Shown here: positions 51,696 through 60,251 of the stretch, one piece after another
Numbering within the stretch: position 1 is the stretch's first letter
Layout of the letters: every line of letters starts with the position of its first letter
From: a methanogenic archaeon ISO4-H5
GTDB taxonomy: Archaea; Thermoplasmatota; Thermoplasmata; Methanomassiliicoccales; Methanomethylophilaceae
DNA length: 64,000 nt
Direction: 5' to 3'
Assembly: GCA_001560915.1 (NCBI GenBank)
Contig: CP014214.1
Coordinates: forward strand, 1,054,001 to 1,118,000
Program-made: the position numbers and the translations under genes
The notes under the pieces: generated by a model
What the model was told of the DNA's origin: nothing
Database searches by the model: none
The model's input: the letters and a program-made list of their open reading frames with translations, nothing else

Positions 51696-52324
51696 TGCAG
51701 ACCACCTTTGCTCATTGCCATGCCGAAAGCCTCTTCCTCTTTGCCTGAACGGAGCAGATCCCATATCTCCTCATCGGCGAGGATGTCTGCCAGGAACCGG
51801 GCGCGGTCAGGCTGTTCGGCGATACGTTCTTTGATGACAGGCCTCACCCTCATCAGAAGTGCCAGCATCCTATCGTAGGATTCGTCGAGGAATCCGTCGA
51901 TCATACGGATGACGTAAGGCGGGAAGGCCGGGACACGTCCCTCGGAGGATACGGTGACTGTATATCCGTCCCTGTGAAGGACAGAAGGTATGAGGAGGTC
52001 TCCGCCCCCGTGGGCAGAATTTGTCATGATGCCCTTGCCCATCGAGATGTCGCGGATGGAATCGTTGAGAGAATGATCCGAAGTCGCGGCGACGACGATG
52101 TCCGCTCCGTCCATATGCCTGCCGGCAGTCTCGGGATCCACTTTCTCCAGAATCACATCGTCCGCCAGATCCCTGAGTTCGGGAAGAACGTCTTCGGCAA
52201 CGACCTTGATATGAAAACCCTCGAAATGCTGACATTTGCGAAGCGCGACTCTTCCGCCCCCGAACACGGTTACTTTCCTATTCCCGGGAGACAGGAGCAG
52301 GGGAGACATCAGTATCTTGTCCAT
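51692..52324 (-). CDS. Precorrin-2 dehydrogenase / siroheme synthase N-terminal type
   Basis: NAD-dependent oxidation of precorrin-2 to sirohydrochlorin. A 210-residue stand-alone protein with VTVFGGGRVALRK, DIVVAATSDHSLN and a C-terminal helical part. It corresponds to the Met8p/SirC domain without the CobA fusion. I chose ATG 52324 because GGTG lies five bases upstream; ATG 52336 is possible. It is first gene of the tetrapyrrole operon; CTATATACC around 52405-52413 is the likely TATA box. Whether it also chelates iron cannot be seen. Confidence 0.85.
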   Translation of the reverse strand: MDKILMSPLLLSPGNRKVTVFGGGRVALRKCQHFEGFHIKVVAEDVLPELRDLADDVILEKVDPETAGRHMDGADIVVAATSDHSLNDSIRDISMGKGIMTNSAHGGGDLLIPSVLHRDGYTVTVSSEGRVPAFPPYVIRMIDGFLDESYDRMLALLMRVRPVIKERIAEQPDRARFLADILADEEIWDLLRSGKEEEAFGMAMSKGGLQ

Positions 52325-52529
52325 CTCTACACCCATTGATGCGGAGGGTGGACGATTATGCGCCCGCCATTCGTATCGTGTTAACCGGTATAGGGGGGTA
52401 GGGTATATAGGACTATCCATCCATTTCACATGTTCACTAACCATATCGCAATGGACAGACTGTCAGAAATGGGTGAAATTGTCCATGTGTGTACACCTGA
52501 TTTTATAGGCCTATCTCGTACCAAGACAC

Positions 52530-53957
52530 ATGGCAAAATATCAGTGCTCGATATGCGGCGAGATTTACGACGAGGATATCGAGAAAGTGAAATTCGATGA
52601 CCTCCCCGATGATTGGGTATGTCCCCTGTGCAGATCCCCCAAGAGCGCCTTCGTCCTCATAGGCGGAGAACAGAAACAGGCTCCAAAAACTGAAGCACCG
52701 GCCGAGCCTGCGAAGGAGAAACCGGCTCCCGTGGAAGACTCCATCGCCGTCGACCCCGCTCTCGTCAGACATGACAACGGTATCATCGACGAGATCCGTA
52801 CCATCTCCGAGACCGGACACAGCATCGGTTCCGCCATGGAAACCCAGATGAAGGTTCCCGCATTCGATGACATACTGGTCTTGGGGGCACAGCTGGCACG
52901 TTTCCCTCTGGCGGACGATGCCGAGGTCAGCATACGCACCGTTATCGGTAAGGATGCGGAGAAACCCATGGTCCTCGAGACCCCCGTTTTCGTTTCCCAC
53001 ATGAGCTTCGGAGCACTGTCGGGGAACGCCAAGATCGCACTCTCCAAAGGCAGCGCTATGGCCAAGACCGCCATGTGCAGCGGAGAGGGCGGAGCACTCT
53101 ACGACGAGATGGTCGCGGCCTACAGATACATCTACGAGTACGTCCCCAACAAGTACAGTTTCACCGACGAGGTCCTGGAGAACTCGGCGGCCATCGAGAT
53201 CAAGATCGGGCAGGGCACCAAACCCGGAATGGGCGGACACCTCCCCGGAAAGAAGGTCACCCCCATCATCGCGCTGATGAGGGGCAAACCCGCGGGACAG
53301 GACATCCACAGCCCCTCCCGCTTCCCCGGCATCGACAGCCCCGAGGACCTCAAGGGAATCGTCGACATGCTGAGGAAGAGGAGTCACGGACTCCCCATCG
53401 GAGTGAAGATCGCGGCGGGACACATAGAGGACGACCTGGAATTCATCTCGAAATCGGGATGTGACTTCATCACAATCGACGGAAGGGGCGGAGCGACCGG
53501 TTCCTCGCCCAAGTTCCTGAGGGATGCCTCCTCGGTACCGACCGTCTATGCCCTGGCCAGGGCCAGGAGATACATGGACGAGCACGGTATGAAACAGCAG
53601 CTCATCATCACCGGCGGCCTCAGGACCAGCCGCGATGTGATCAAGGCCATAGCTATGGGTGCCGATGCGGTCGCTCTCGCATCCGCTCCCCTGATGGCAC
53701 TCGGCTGTCAGAGGTATAGGGCATGCGACAGCGGAAAATGCCCGCTCGGAATCGCCACCCAGGATCCCGAACTCGAGAAGAGACTCGATGTGAAGAAGGC
53801 CTCCCAGAGGGTGGCCAACTACCTGAACGTCACCTCTGAGGAACTGAAATCGTTCTGCCGTGTCACCGGACACAAGAACATCCACGAGCTGTCACAGGAT
53901 GATCTGTGCACCATCGATTCGGAGATCGCACAGGCCACCGGCATCAGGCACGCCTGA
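52530..53957 (+). CDS. Rubredoxin fused to glutamate synthase FMN domain
   Basis: A 475-residue protein. Residues 1-45 are a rubredoxin with C6-x2-C9 and C31-x2-C34. After an Ala/Pro/Glu linker (50-72), residues 85-475 are the GltB2-type FMN/Fe-S domain of glutamate synthase (TPVFVSHMSFGALS, GQGTKPGMGGHLP, ITGGLRTSRDVIKA and a Cys group CQRYRACDSGKC). No glutaminase domain is present, as in archaeal GltB. The rubredoxin could pass electrons to the FMN site. A TATA box TTTATAGG about 25 bases ahead suggests a leaderless message. The true reaction (glutamate synthase or another oxidoreductase) is not certain. Confidence 0.87.
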   Translation: MAKYQCSICGEIYDEDIEKVKFDDLPDDWVCPLCRSPKSAFVLIGGEQKQAPKTEAPAEPAKEKPAPVEDSIAVDPALVRHDNGIIDEIRTISETGHSIGSAMETQMKVPAFDDILVLGAQLARFPLADDAEVSIRTVIGKDAEKPMVLETPVFVSHMSFGALSGNAKIALSKGSAMAKTAMCSGEGGALYDEMVAAYRYIYEYVPNKYSFTDEVLENSAAIEIKIGQGTKPGMGGHLPGKKVTPIIALMRGKPAGQDIHSPSRFPGIDSPEDLKGIVDMLRKRSHGLPIGVKIAAGHIEDDLEFISKSGCDFITIDGRGGATGSSPKFLRDASSVPTVYALARARRYMDEHGMKQQLIITGGLRTSRDVIKAIAMGADAVALASAPLMALGCQRYRACDSGKCPLGIATQDPELEKRLDVKKASQRVANYLNVTSEELKSFCRVTGHKNIHELSQDDLCTIDSEIAQATGIRHA

Positions 53958-53992
53958 CTACCATTAATATCGGAAAAGGAGATTCGGAACAC

Positions 53993-54442
53993 ATGGCAAT
54001 GGATGACTACCACGAATACAGCGGACTCAAAGTAAGGAAACTCGTCAAGATCGCCAACGACGAACTCGATGCCGATGCGATGTACGAGCTCGGTTACAGG
54101 TACTGCTTCGGTTACAAGATGAGACCCAACAAGAGGAAGGCCCTCTACTGGATGCTCGGAGCCGCCTATCTCGACGACCCTGTCGCACAGTACCTCGTCG
54201 GTACCATGTACGTCTTCGGAGAGGGTACCGCGGTCGACTTCACTGAAGCGATATACTGGTTCGGCGTCGCCGCAGACCAGGGACACGCACCCTCCCTCAA
54301 CGAACTCGGAATCATGTATGCCGAGGGAATGGGAGTCGAGCCCGACCTCGAGAAGGCCAAGGAATTCTGGAAGAAATCAGCGGAACTCGGCTGCGAGGAA
54401 GCGGGCGAGAACCTCAAGCAGCTCGAGGAAATGAAAGAGTGA
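53993..54442 (+). CDS. Short Sel1-repeat protein
   Basis: A 149-residue cytoplasmic protein with about three Sel1-like repeats (residues 27-135), for example YELGYRYCFGYKMRPNKRKA and GTMYVFGEGTAVDFTEA. It is much smaller than the 603-residue relative at 26236. It starts at ATG 53993 with AAAAGGAG ahead and ends before a very strong hairpin. It may be expressed with the rubredoxin-GltB gene 35 bases upstream. Confidence 0.85.
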   Translation: MAMDDYHEYSGLKVRKLVKIANDELDADAMYELGYRYCFGYKMRPNKRKALYWMLGAAYLDDPVAQYLVGTMYVFGEGTAVDFTEAIYWFGVAADQGHAPSLNELGIMYAEGMGVEPDLEKAKEFWKKSAELGCEEAGENLKQLEEMKE

Positions 54443-54444
54443 AA

Positions 54445-54490
54445 CAAGAAGGGAGGCACTTCCGAGGTTACTCGGAAGTGTGCCCTCTTG
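54445..54490 (+). terminator. Long near-perfect hairpin after the Sel1 gene
   Basis: The core stem CACTTCCGAG (54457-54466) pairs perfectly with CTCGGAAGTG (54471-54480) around GTTA. It is extended by GGG/CCC and by CAAGA (54445-54449) with TCTTG (54486-54490). It lies three bases after the Sel1 stop. A terminator or an mRNA-end stabiliser fits. Confidence 0.75.
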
Positions 54491-54612
54491 TAAACCTAGT
54501 TTTCAGTTAACGGCACTGGAAGAGGGCGACCAGCGTCTGATAACCATATTAGCCTTCGGCAGATAAATAATAATCCTTTGATGAAGCCCGTTAATCCCGA
54601 TTTTTGATGAGT

Positions 54613-55521
54613 TTATTTGGGCTGACCGTACCTGTGCTGTTCGGTCCCCTTCCTTATCCTTCCGCGGCGGAACCGGAATCCGAACATGACCGCACACAGG
54701 ACCACCAACGGAATCAGCAGAGCGAAATTGAACGGATCCTTGGTTTCTTCTCCGGAGGGAACGTCCACCCATTTCGCATAAAGGACCATGTTCCCGTTGA
54801 CGGTACCGGACGAATCATACTCCTGCAGACAGGCTTCATCAGTATACCATCCGGCGAACAGTTTTTCATGCGTGCTCTCCAGAGGAGGTAAGGAAACCGG
54901 ATTCCCGTCGACGACCCTCGACGTCTCGACCACATCTTTTCCCGATTTGAATATCACCGAATAGATGTCCTTCCACTTGGCGAAGACATCGTAATCTCTG
55001 TCGATCACCGTAGCCACCGAGAATTCCGCCCCGCCATCGGTGTACCAGCCGTCGAAGGAATGGTCCGCACGGGTCGGGGTGGCAGGCAGTACCGAGTATA
55101 CTCCTCCCCTGCAAACACGGCTGGAATCGAACACATCCTGATCGAGGAGTTCTCCTCCTGGCACATCGTAGAATGATACCTTGAACTGCCCGCTGTTGAG
55201 ATGCATCAGATTCAGATGAATCATCTCGTCGGAACTCCCCTGATCGGTGGTGACGGTCTGTGTCACATAGGCGGTGGGGAGTTCCGGATGCAGGTCCGCA
55301 TGGAAAACAAGGTATGCACCGTCCGTTTCGGCCAGGACGGTACCGCCCTCGTCGGTCACCTTCCAATGGATATCCGTCGCCTCTCCGTCGTACTGGAGCA
55401 TGATCTCGTCTCCGTAGCAGGTGTACACCTCCTTGACCGGGACTCCGGAGGAGGTGTCTGCCAGGAGTAATGCCATGCAGAGTATGGCGGCTGTGGCTAT
55501 GAGAGGTCTGTAGTCCTTCAT
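54613..55521 (-). CDS. Surface protein with two InlB-type repeats and C-terminal anchor
   Basis: A 302-residue exported protein: signal peptide (about 1-26), a beta domain (30-115), two InlB/Listeria-Bacteroides repeats (about 118-190 and 191-258, each ending FDGWYTD... or FAGWYTD... then AKW), a membrane helix (about 270-288) and a basic cytoplasmic tail. This is the pattern of archaeal adhesin-like proteins. Its start overlaps the stop of the next secreted gene by four bases. Confidence 0.83.
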   Translation of the reverse strand: MKDYRPLIATAAILCMALLLADTSSGVPVKEVYTCYGDEIMLQYDGEATDIHWKVTDEGGTVLAETDGAYLVFHADLHPELPTAYVTQTVTTDQGSSDEMIHLNLMHLNSGQFKVSFYDVPGGELLDQDVFDSSRVCRGGVYSVLPATPTRADHSFDGWYTDGGAEFSVATVIDRDYDVFAKWKDIYSVIFKSGKDVVETSRVVDGNPVSLPPLESTHEKLFAGWYTDEACLQEYDSSGTVNGNMVLYAKWVDVPSGEETKDPFNFALLIPLVVLCAVMFGFRFRRGRIRKGTEQHRYGQPK

Positions 55522-56666
55522 GAACTGGCCGGTCCGCAGGTCACACGAATGCTGTTGATAGGCTTGAGAGAACCGATCAGGGTGATGCTGACAGTCTTGG
55601 TCTGCTCACAGCCGTAGCGGCTGAAATGAACCAGATACGTTCCGTTTCCGGAGGTGTTGAGGATCTGTTCCGCCGACTCTTCCTCGGAGGAATAAATCTT
55701 CTTCTGGGTCATCCCCGCGGATGAGGTGTAGACCACACTCGCCTCGGTACCTTCCTCAACGTGAACGGTCAGCGGGGTACCTGACATGAGGATGAGTTCA
55801 TTGTCCGATATTTCGGGTGCTACGAGAGTATCGTTTCCGCTGGTGATGCTGTAGCTGATATTCAGAACGGACCGGCTTATCGTGTAGCTGATGGATGCTG
55901 TGGTTATCTGAGTCGTCTGGTCAGTAGTGTCAGAAACAGCTATCGTCAGATTCATCGGAGTCTGGTCGCTCCAAGGCTTCTTGGAAGTATCAGCACGCCC
56001 GGTCACGGTGAGATCGTTATGGATTGTGACTCCGTCATAGAGACCTACTGCGTAGAACCTGTACTTTGAAAGATCCTCGATCTCGTTCCCGTCTGCGGTA
56101 AGGGTTCCATGAGCTGCAAAGAGCCCTCCCTCATCGAGCTGTGGCGTATCGAAAGTAATCGAGTAGGTATGAGGAGGAGTTATGTGGATGTTGAAAAGAT
56201 AATTGATCTCTTGAGAATAACCATAACTTTTCACCTTAACTCTCACATTGAAATGCTCGGATAACTCATCCCCATTGTAAGTTACGGCAATTGAGAACAT
56301 TCCCTTATCGTCATATTTTCCCAAAACTAAGGTCATTCCGTCAATAGTTACCGTTGTCTTAGTGGAGTCTGTTGGCCAAGGAGTTAACGTGTAATCCACA
56401 AAATCTTCTGGAATAATACAGGAAATTGCTGTTAGGTTCGCATCTTTTCCAAACCCGATATAATAACCATCGCCTGGGGTTCTGAATTCAAAAGCGGTAA
56501 GATTGAATGAGAAATATGCAACCCTGGTTTCTCCCTTCAACATGTAAATATCCTTAGTGACAGGAGAATCGTTGACTGCATCTGTAGTATTCGTAAAACT
56601 CAGTGCGGATGCACCGATCATTACTGCAATAACTAAAATCGAACAGGTTACTTTCTTAAGTGACAT
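55518..56666 (-). CDS. Secreted beta-rich protein of unknown family
   Basis: A 382-residue exported protein with signal peptide (about 1-28, ending near TDA). The rest is beta-rich and Thr/Ser-rich, with many N-x-S/T sites, and no recognised domain. The N-terminal half of the gene is clearly more AT-rich than the C-terminal half, which suggests a mosaic. It ends in SIRVTCGPASS, similar to the end of the pilin-cluster protein at 32012. It overlaps both operon neighbours. Confidence 0.7.
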   Translation of the reverse strand: MSLKKVTCSILVIAVMIGASALSFTNTTDAVNDSPVTKDIYMLKGETRVAYFSFNLTAFEFRTPGDGYYIGFGKDANLTAISCIIPEDFVDYTLTPWPTDSTKTTVTIDGMTLVLGKYDDKGMFSIAVTYNGDELSEHFNVRVKVKSYGYSQEINYLFNIHITPPHTYSITFDTPQLDEGGLFAAHGTLTADGNEIEDLSKYRFYAVGLYDGVTIHNDLTVTGRADTSKKPWSDQTPMNLTIAVSDTTDQTTQITTASISYTISRSVLNISYSITSGNDTLVAPEISDNELILMSGTPLTVHVEEGTEASVVYTSSAGMTQKKIYSSEEESAEQILNTSGNGTYLVHFSRYGCEQTKTVSITLIGSLKPINSIRVTCGPASS

Positions 56667-57312
56667 GTAACGCGCCCTCGGAGTTGATCAATGTATCTAT
56701 GAAATGAACGTCGATTAGCCAGAGGGCCTGCATAGTGGCCCCGGTAGGCTGTGTGGTCGGATACATAACAGGGACACTGAGCAGCGTATTCCCCTTAACC
56801 GGGAGATACTCGTCCGAAGAGAACGTACAAACGCTTCCCTCAAGAGCTGTTTCAAATGTCCCTACTTTCTCAGGAACATTGAGCGGCTCTGCGTCATAAC
56901 TCACACTCAGCCACCGATTCCGAATATCCCTGTGCGGAGACAGGTCTACATCAAATGATTCCGAATCCAGGACCGTCACGCTCGTGTAAATCACGTAAGG
57001 GTTGGAGTAAATCAGTTGCGGAACGGTGGGCGCCCAGGAAGACATTAGATATTCGCAGCCTGACGCTTCCGGAGAAGAGGCGGCCGAATACATGTCCCCC
57101 GGGGTGGATAAGCCATCTGATCCGGATTGATATTGAGTTGAGGTATTATCCGAATGGAATGCAACAACGGCTACGATCAGCGAGGAGATCGCCAGCACCA
57201 GTACAAAGAATGGCATAACCACAGACCTACCGAGATCTCCGTTAACACGTCCCGGCAGAGAGTCTTTCTTTGAATTCTTGCTCTCGCCCAGTGTCTTCTT
57301 TATTTCCGACAC
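56656..57312 (-). CDS. N-terminally anchored extracellular protein
   Basis: A 218-residue protein: a basic cytoplasmic head (1-28), one transmembrane helix (about 30-52), then an extracellular Ser/Thr-rich domain. No family recognised. First gene of the three-gene surface operon; the stop overlaps the next start by 11 bases. The upstream 57313-57480 region is very AT-rich (for example CTAATATTTAATTG) and probably holds the promoter; I see nothing else in it. Confidence 0.7.
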   Translation of the reverse strand: MSEIKKTLGESKNSKKDSLPGRVNGDLGRSVVMPFFVLVLAISSLIVAVVAFHSDNTSTQYQSGSDGLSTPGDMYSAASSPEASGCEYLMSSWAPTVPQLIYSNPYVIYTSVTVLDSESFDVDLSPHRDIRNRWLSVSYDAEPLNVPEKVGTFETALEGSVCTFSSDEYLPVKGNTLLSVPVMYPTTQPTGATMQALWLIDVHFIDTLINSEGALHVT

Positions 57313-57501
57313 GAATTCATAAAAATTAATGCTAATATTTAATTGTCTACATTTTGTCTACTGATGAAAAAATATAAACTCCGCATTTTTGGCAACAAAG
57401 TCTCAAAATATTACATAAAATGCACAATAATTAACTTCAGTTTTGGTAAAAGCACATTAGCTTTTTATACGCGTGTTGGGATTTGAAAAGTAAGTATCGA
57501 T

Positions 57502-57520
57502 GGAAGGTTCTCCCCCTTCC
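57502..57520 (-). terminator. Hairpin after the MFS gene
   Basis: GGAAGG (57502-57507) pairs with CCTTCC (57515-57520). It lies directly after the MFS stop on the minus strand, followed in that direction by a T-rich stretch (ACTTACTTTTC). Confidence 0.5.
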
Positions 57521-57521
57521 A

Positions 57522-58700
57522 TCATACCCCCTGTTTTCCGTCGCTTTCTGCACTGCGGTGTTTCATTCCGTGTAACACCAGATACATCACCAAGGATACA
57601 ATCGCCAGGACCAACATGATCTGGTAATTCGTCCTGTATCCGAAATCTCCTATGAGCTGTCCGTTCGCCACCGGACCTACCGCATATGCGAGATCCAGGA
57701 ACACACTGAACATGGAGATGGCGGCGGCAATTCTCTTCTTGGGTGCTTCCCGGACCAGCACCGCCTGCCCGACGGAATTCAGCTGTGCCACGTTGAATCC
57801 CATCAGGAAAGCAGCGGCCAGCAGCATCCATCCGTTACCTGTGGTGCTGAATATCGCCATACCGACGATGAACATGACGAACATCGGAATCAATGCGACA
57901 TTCTCTCCTTTGGAGTCATATATCCTAGACAGGAACAGCCTGCATATCAGGGTGGCCGCCGACAGGACCACGAAGAAATACACCGCATAAGTGTGCAGGC
58001 CTATGGCCTCTCCGTATGGAGAAATGAACGACAGCACACCCGAATAGGATAAGTAGAACACGAATGCGATCAGGGACATAGGCAGAGCCGACGGTTCGAA
58101 GAAACTGCCTTTGGATCTTGTCTCCGCAGGCTCCCTCCCGTCATCCTCCAGGAACAATGCGAACACAAGTGCCAGCAGACTGGAAGCTACACCGATGTTG
58201 AATATGTCTGCATAAGTACCGCTGTCCTGCAGGTACATACATAGGAAGGGTCCGATGGCCGATCCGAGAGAGAAACTGAGGGTGAAATATCCCATACCCT
58301 CGCCGCGCCTATGTAACGGCAGTGCCTCGGCCACAATGGCACTGACCGCCGAGGCCATTGCTCCGTAGGTCAATCCGTGGGCGAACCTAAGGATGATTAC
58401 TTCCGTCACCGAGTCCGCGAAGTTGTACTGGAACGACAGCAGCGTTCCTGCGAAAAGGAAACCGACGGCAATCCTCTTCTTCCCGATGGTATCCAGCCTT
58501 CCCCCGAATATGAGGCGGGAGATCAGATCACCGGCGATGAAGATGCTGGCGGTGAGACCTGCCAGGGTTGAATCGGCACCGAGGACGTCCATGGAGAACG
58601 AGCTCATGCCGGTGAAGAACATGAAGAAGAACATGGTGAAGAAGAAATTGATGACTGTACACAGTACGAAATTCCTTGTGAACAGCCTCTGCTCCGCCAT
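57522..58700 (-). CDS. Major facilitator superfamily transporter
   Basis: A 392-residue MFS protein with twelve hydrophobic helices, drug/sugar exporter type. The loop after helix 2 reads GRLDTIGKKR, a form of motif A (G.l.Dr.GRr). I chose ATG 58700 because a TTTATAGG box lies about 15-22 bases upstream; ATG 58745 would add 15 residues and the long frame to 59072 is antisense to the coiled-coil gene. Substrate unknown. Confidence 0.88.
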   Translation of the reverse strand: MAEQRLFTRNFVLCTVINFFFTMFFFMFFTGMSSFSMDVLGADSTLAGLTASIFIAGDLISRLIFGGRLDTIGKKRIAVGFLFAGTLLSFQYNFADSVTEVIILRFAHGLTYGAMASAVSAIVAEALPLHRRGEGMGYFTLSFSLGSAIGPFLCMYLQDSGTYADIFNIGVASSLLALVFALFLEDDGREPAETRSKGSFFEPSALPMSLIAFVFYLSYSGVLSFISPYGEAIGLHTYAVYFFVVLSAATLICRLFLSRIYDSKGENVALIPMFVMFIVGMAIFSTTGNGWMLLAAAFLMGFNVAQLNSVGQAVLVREAPKKRIAAAISMFSVFLDLAYAVGPVANGQLIGDFGYRTNYQIMLVLAIVSLVMYLVLHGMKHRSAESDGKQGV

Positions 58701-58793
58701 ATAACCGTATCTTGGCACTCCTATAAACGGACTTGGTAGTTTCATGGTAAACCAAATATACCCAGAATGCTGTTTCGGTCTCGAGGTATTATC

Positions 58794-59162
58794 ATGGGAT
58801 TCCTTGACAAAGTAAACGCAGGAATTAGCAACGCAGGAAGCCGTCTCAGCCAGGAAGCTGACGAGGCAAGCTACAACAGCAAGATCCACGACCAGCAGAG
58901 GGCCAAGTCCAAGGCACTCGAGGAAGCAGGAAACCTCATGTTCGAGGCTTACAAATCCGGCAAATGCGAGATTACCTCCGAGGTAAAGGACCTCTTCGAG
59001 AAAGCAAAGACCTGCGACGCAGAGATTGAGAAGCTCGAGAAAGAGAAGGAAGAGATGAAAGAGAAGGCCCACCAGGAGCGCGAGGACAGGAGGGCCGAGG
59101 TCAAAGCCAAGGACGAAGAAGAGAAGGCTAAAAAAGAGGCCGAGAAGGCCAAGAAGGAGTGA
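58794..59162 (+). CDS. Coiled-coil protein
   Basis: A 122-residue soluble protein, strongly charged. The N-terminal GFLDKVNAGISNAGSRLS could form an amphipathic helix. Residues 70-122 are an extended coiled coil of Lys/Glu/Ala. There is a CEI..CDAEIEKL region with two Cys. No family recognised with confidence. It ends before a hairpin shared with the convergent 33-residue membrane peptide. Confidence 0.75.
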   Translation: MGFLDKVNAGISNAGSRLSQEADEASYNSKIHDQQRAKSKALEEAGNLMFEAYKSGKCEITSEVKDLFEKAKTCDAEIEKLEKEKEEMKEKAHQEREDRRAEVKAKDEEEKAKKEAEKAKKE

Positions 59163-59185
59163 ATCTCCTAAATTTTACATCCTTA

Positions 59186-59203
59186 CCGGGGAGAAATCCC
59201 CGG
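59186..59203. terminator. Hairpin between coiled-coil gene and small membrane peptide
   Basis: CCGGGG (59186-59191) and CCCCGG (59198-59203) around AGAAAT form a perfect stem; TTTTACATCC lies before and TTCGG after. Suitable as a two-way terminator. Confidence 0.55.
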
Positions 59204-59209
59204 TTCGGA

Positions 59210-59311
59210 TTACAGGCTAGCAATGAACGCCGCCGCTACAACGAAAACGACCACGATCATGATCGAGACCATGAATATTGCCTGAAGCTTAAGCCTCGTA
59301 GCTTTTCTCAT
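59210..59311 (-). CDS. 33-residue single-helix membrane protein
   Basis: ATG at 59311 to TAA at 59210: a basic head (RKATRLKLQ, residues 2-10) and one hydrophobic helix to the C-terminus (AIFMVSIMIVVVFVV, then AAAFIASL). GATATACG at 59332-59339 is a TATA-like element about 25 bases upstream, which puts the transcript start at the ATG, so it would be leaderless. It follows the recombinase stop by 28 bases on the same strand. Function unknown. Confidence 0.6.
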   Translation of the reverse strand: MRKATRLKLQAIFMVSIMIVVVFVVAAAFIASL

Positions 59312-59339
59312 GGTTTCGCGATAATACAGTCGTCGTATA

Positions 59340-60251
59340 TCAGTTTTTTACTTCTGCAAAATCATCCACGTCCAAGACGGCATATGACGAAGTCTCCTCA
59401 GGGACCAGTTCGGCATTCTTCCTCTCGGGATTCCTGGCCCTGGACGATGCGAGTTCCTGGACACGGTTATAATCAACGGGATTCACCGCAGGAGTTGCGA
59501 AATGCCTGACGAGGATCTTCTCCCATCTCATGTATCCCGCGTAAACGGGGTTATGGAGAATTGTGCTCAGATTGTCCTTGGTCCACTTGCTGCCTCTCCT
59601 CGTACGGATGCCGTCGCGGTTGAGACTTTCCGATATCTGGGACAGGGAACTCCCGTCCTCGAATTCGCGGTAGATGCGGCGGACGATCTCCAGCTCGGCA
59701 GGTACTGCGTGAAGTATCCCGTCCTCCAAACCGTATCCGAATGGAGGGTTGAATCCCATGGTCCGGCTCCTTCCGGGAACGTTCATCAGGGTCTCGGCCT
59801 TCTCGGTCATTCCGACCTTGGTCCTCTCGCCGATCTGCTCCGACTCGAGCTGGGCGATGTTCTGGATCATGGTTACAACGAACCTACCCATGGCGGTGGT
59901 GGTATCCAGCTCCTCGGTGGCGGAACGGAACTCCTTCTTGCGCTTGGCAAGGTCATCCATCATGATCATGAAGTTGCGGGTGTTCCTGTGGATACGGTCC
60001 ATCTTCAGTACGAGGATGAGGTCCCACTCGTCGATCTCCCGCATCATCTCCTCATAACCGGGACGGCGGGTGGTCCTTCCGGAATATCCGTCGTCACGGT
60101 AGATCTTGTAAACGGTAAGGTCCTCTGCGACATCCTCGCAGTAGCTGAGGAGCTTCTCCTCCTGGGCATCGAGCGAATAACCCTCCAATGCCTGCTCCTC
60201 CGTGGAGACACGGATGTAAAGCGCTGCCCTGAGCTTCTCCATGAGGCTCAC
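59340..60251 (-). CDS. Serine recombinase, second of a tandem pair
   Basis: A 303-residue site-specific recombinase. The resolvase domain has catalytic Ser16 in YIRVSTEEQ, then LKMDRIHRN and the GRF...QLESEQIGERT helix. A recombinase (PF07508-like) DNA-binding domain follows, with PPFGYGL and NPVYAGYMRW. The zinc-ribbon and coiled-coil parts of large serine integrases are short or missing. It starts with GTG overlapping the upstream recombinase stop (GTGA); ATG 60242 is an alternative. The two proteins are clearly homologous but not identical, so they may work as a heteromer. Confidence 0.9.
   Translation of the reverse strand: MSLMEKLRAALYIRVSTEEQALEGYSLDAQEEKLLSYCEDVAEDLTVYKIYRDDGYSGRTTRRPGYEEMMREIDEWDLILVLKMDRIHRNTRNFMIMMDDLAKRKKEFRSATEELDTTTAMGRFVVTMIQNIAQLESEQIGERTKVGMTEKAETLMNVPGRSRTMGFNPPFGYGLEDGILHAVPAELEIVRRIYREFEDGSSLSQISESLNRDGIRTRRGSKWTKDNLSTILHNPVYAGYMRWEKILVRHFATPAVNPVDYNRVQELASSRARNPERKNAELVPEETSSYAVLDVDDFAEVKN

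Noticed and set aside
58701-59072. Long N-terminal extension of the MFS transporter
   Set aside because: It is antisense to the coiled-coil gene and would put over 100 non-MFS residues before helix 1.
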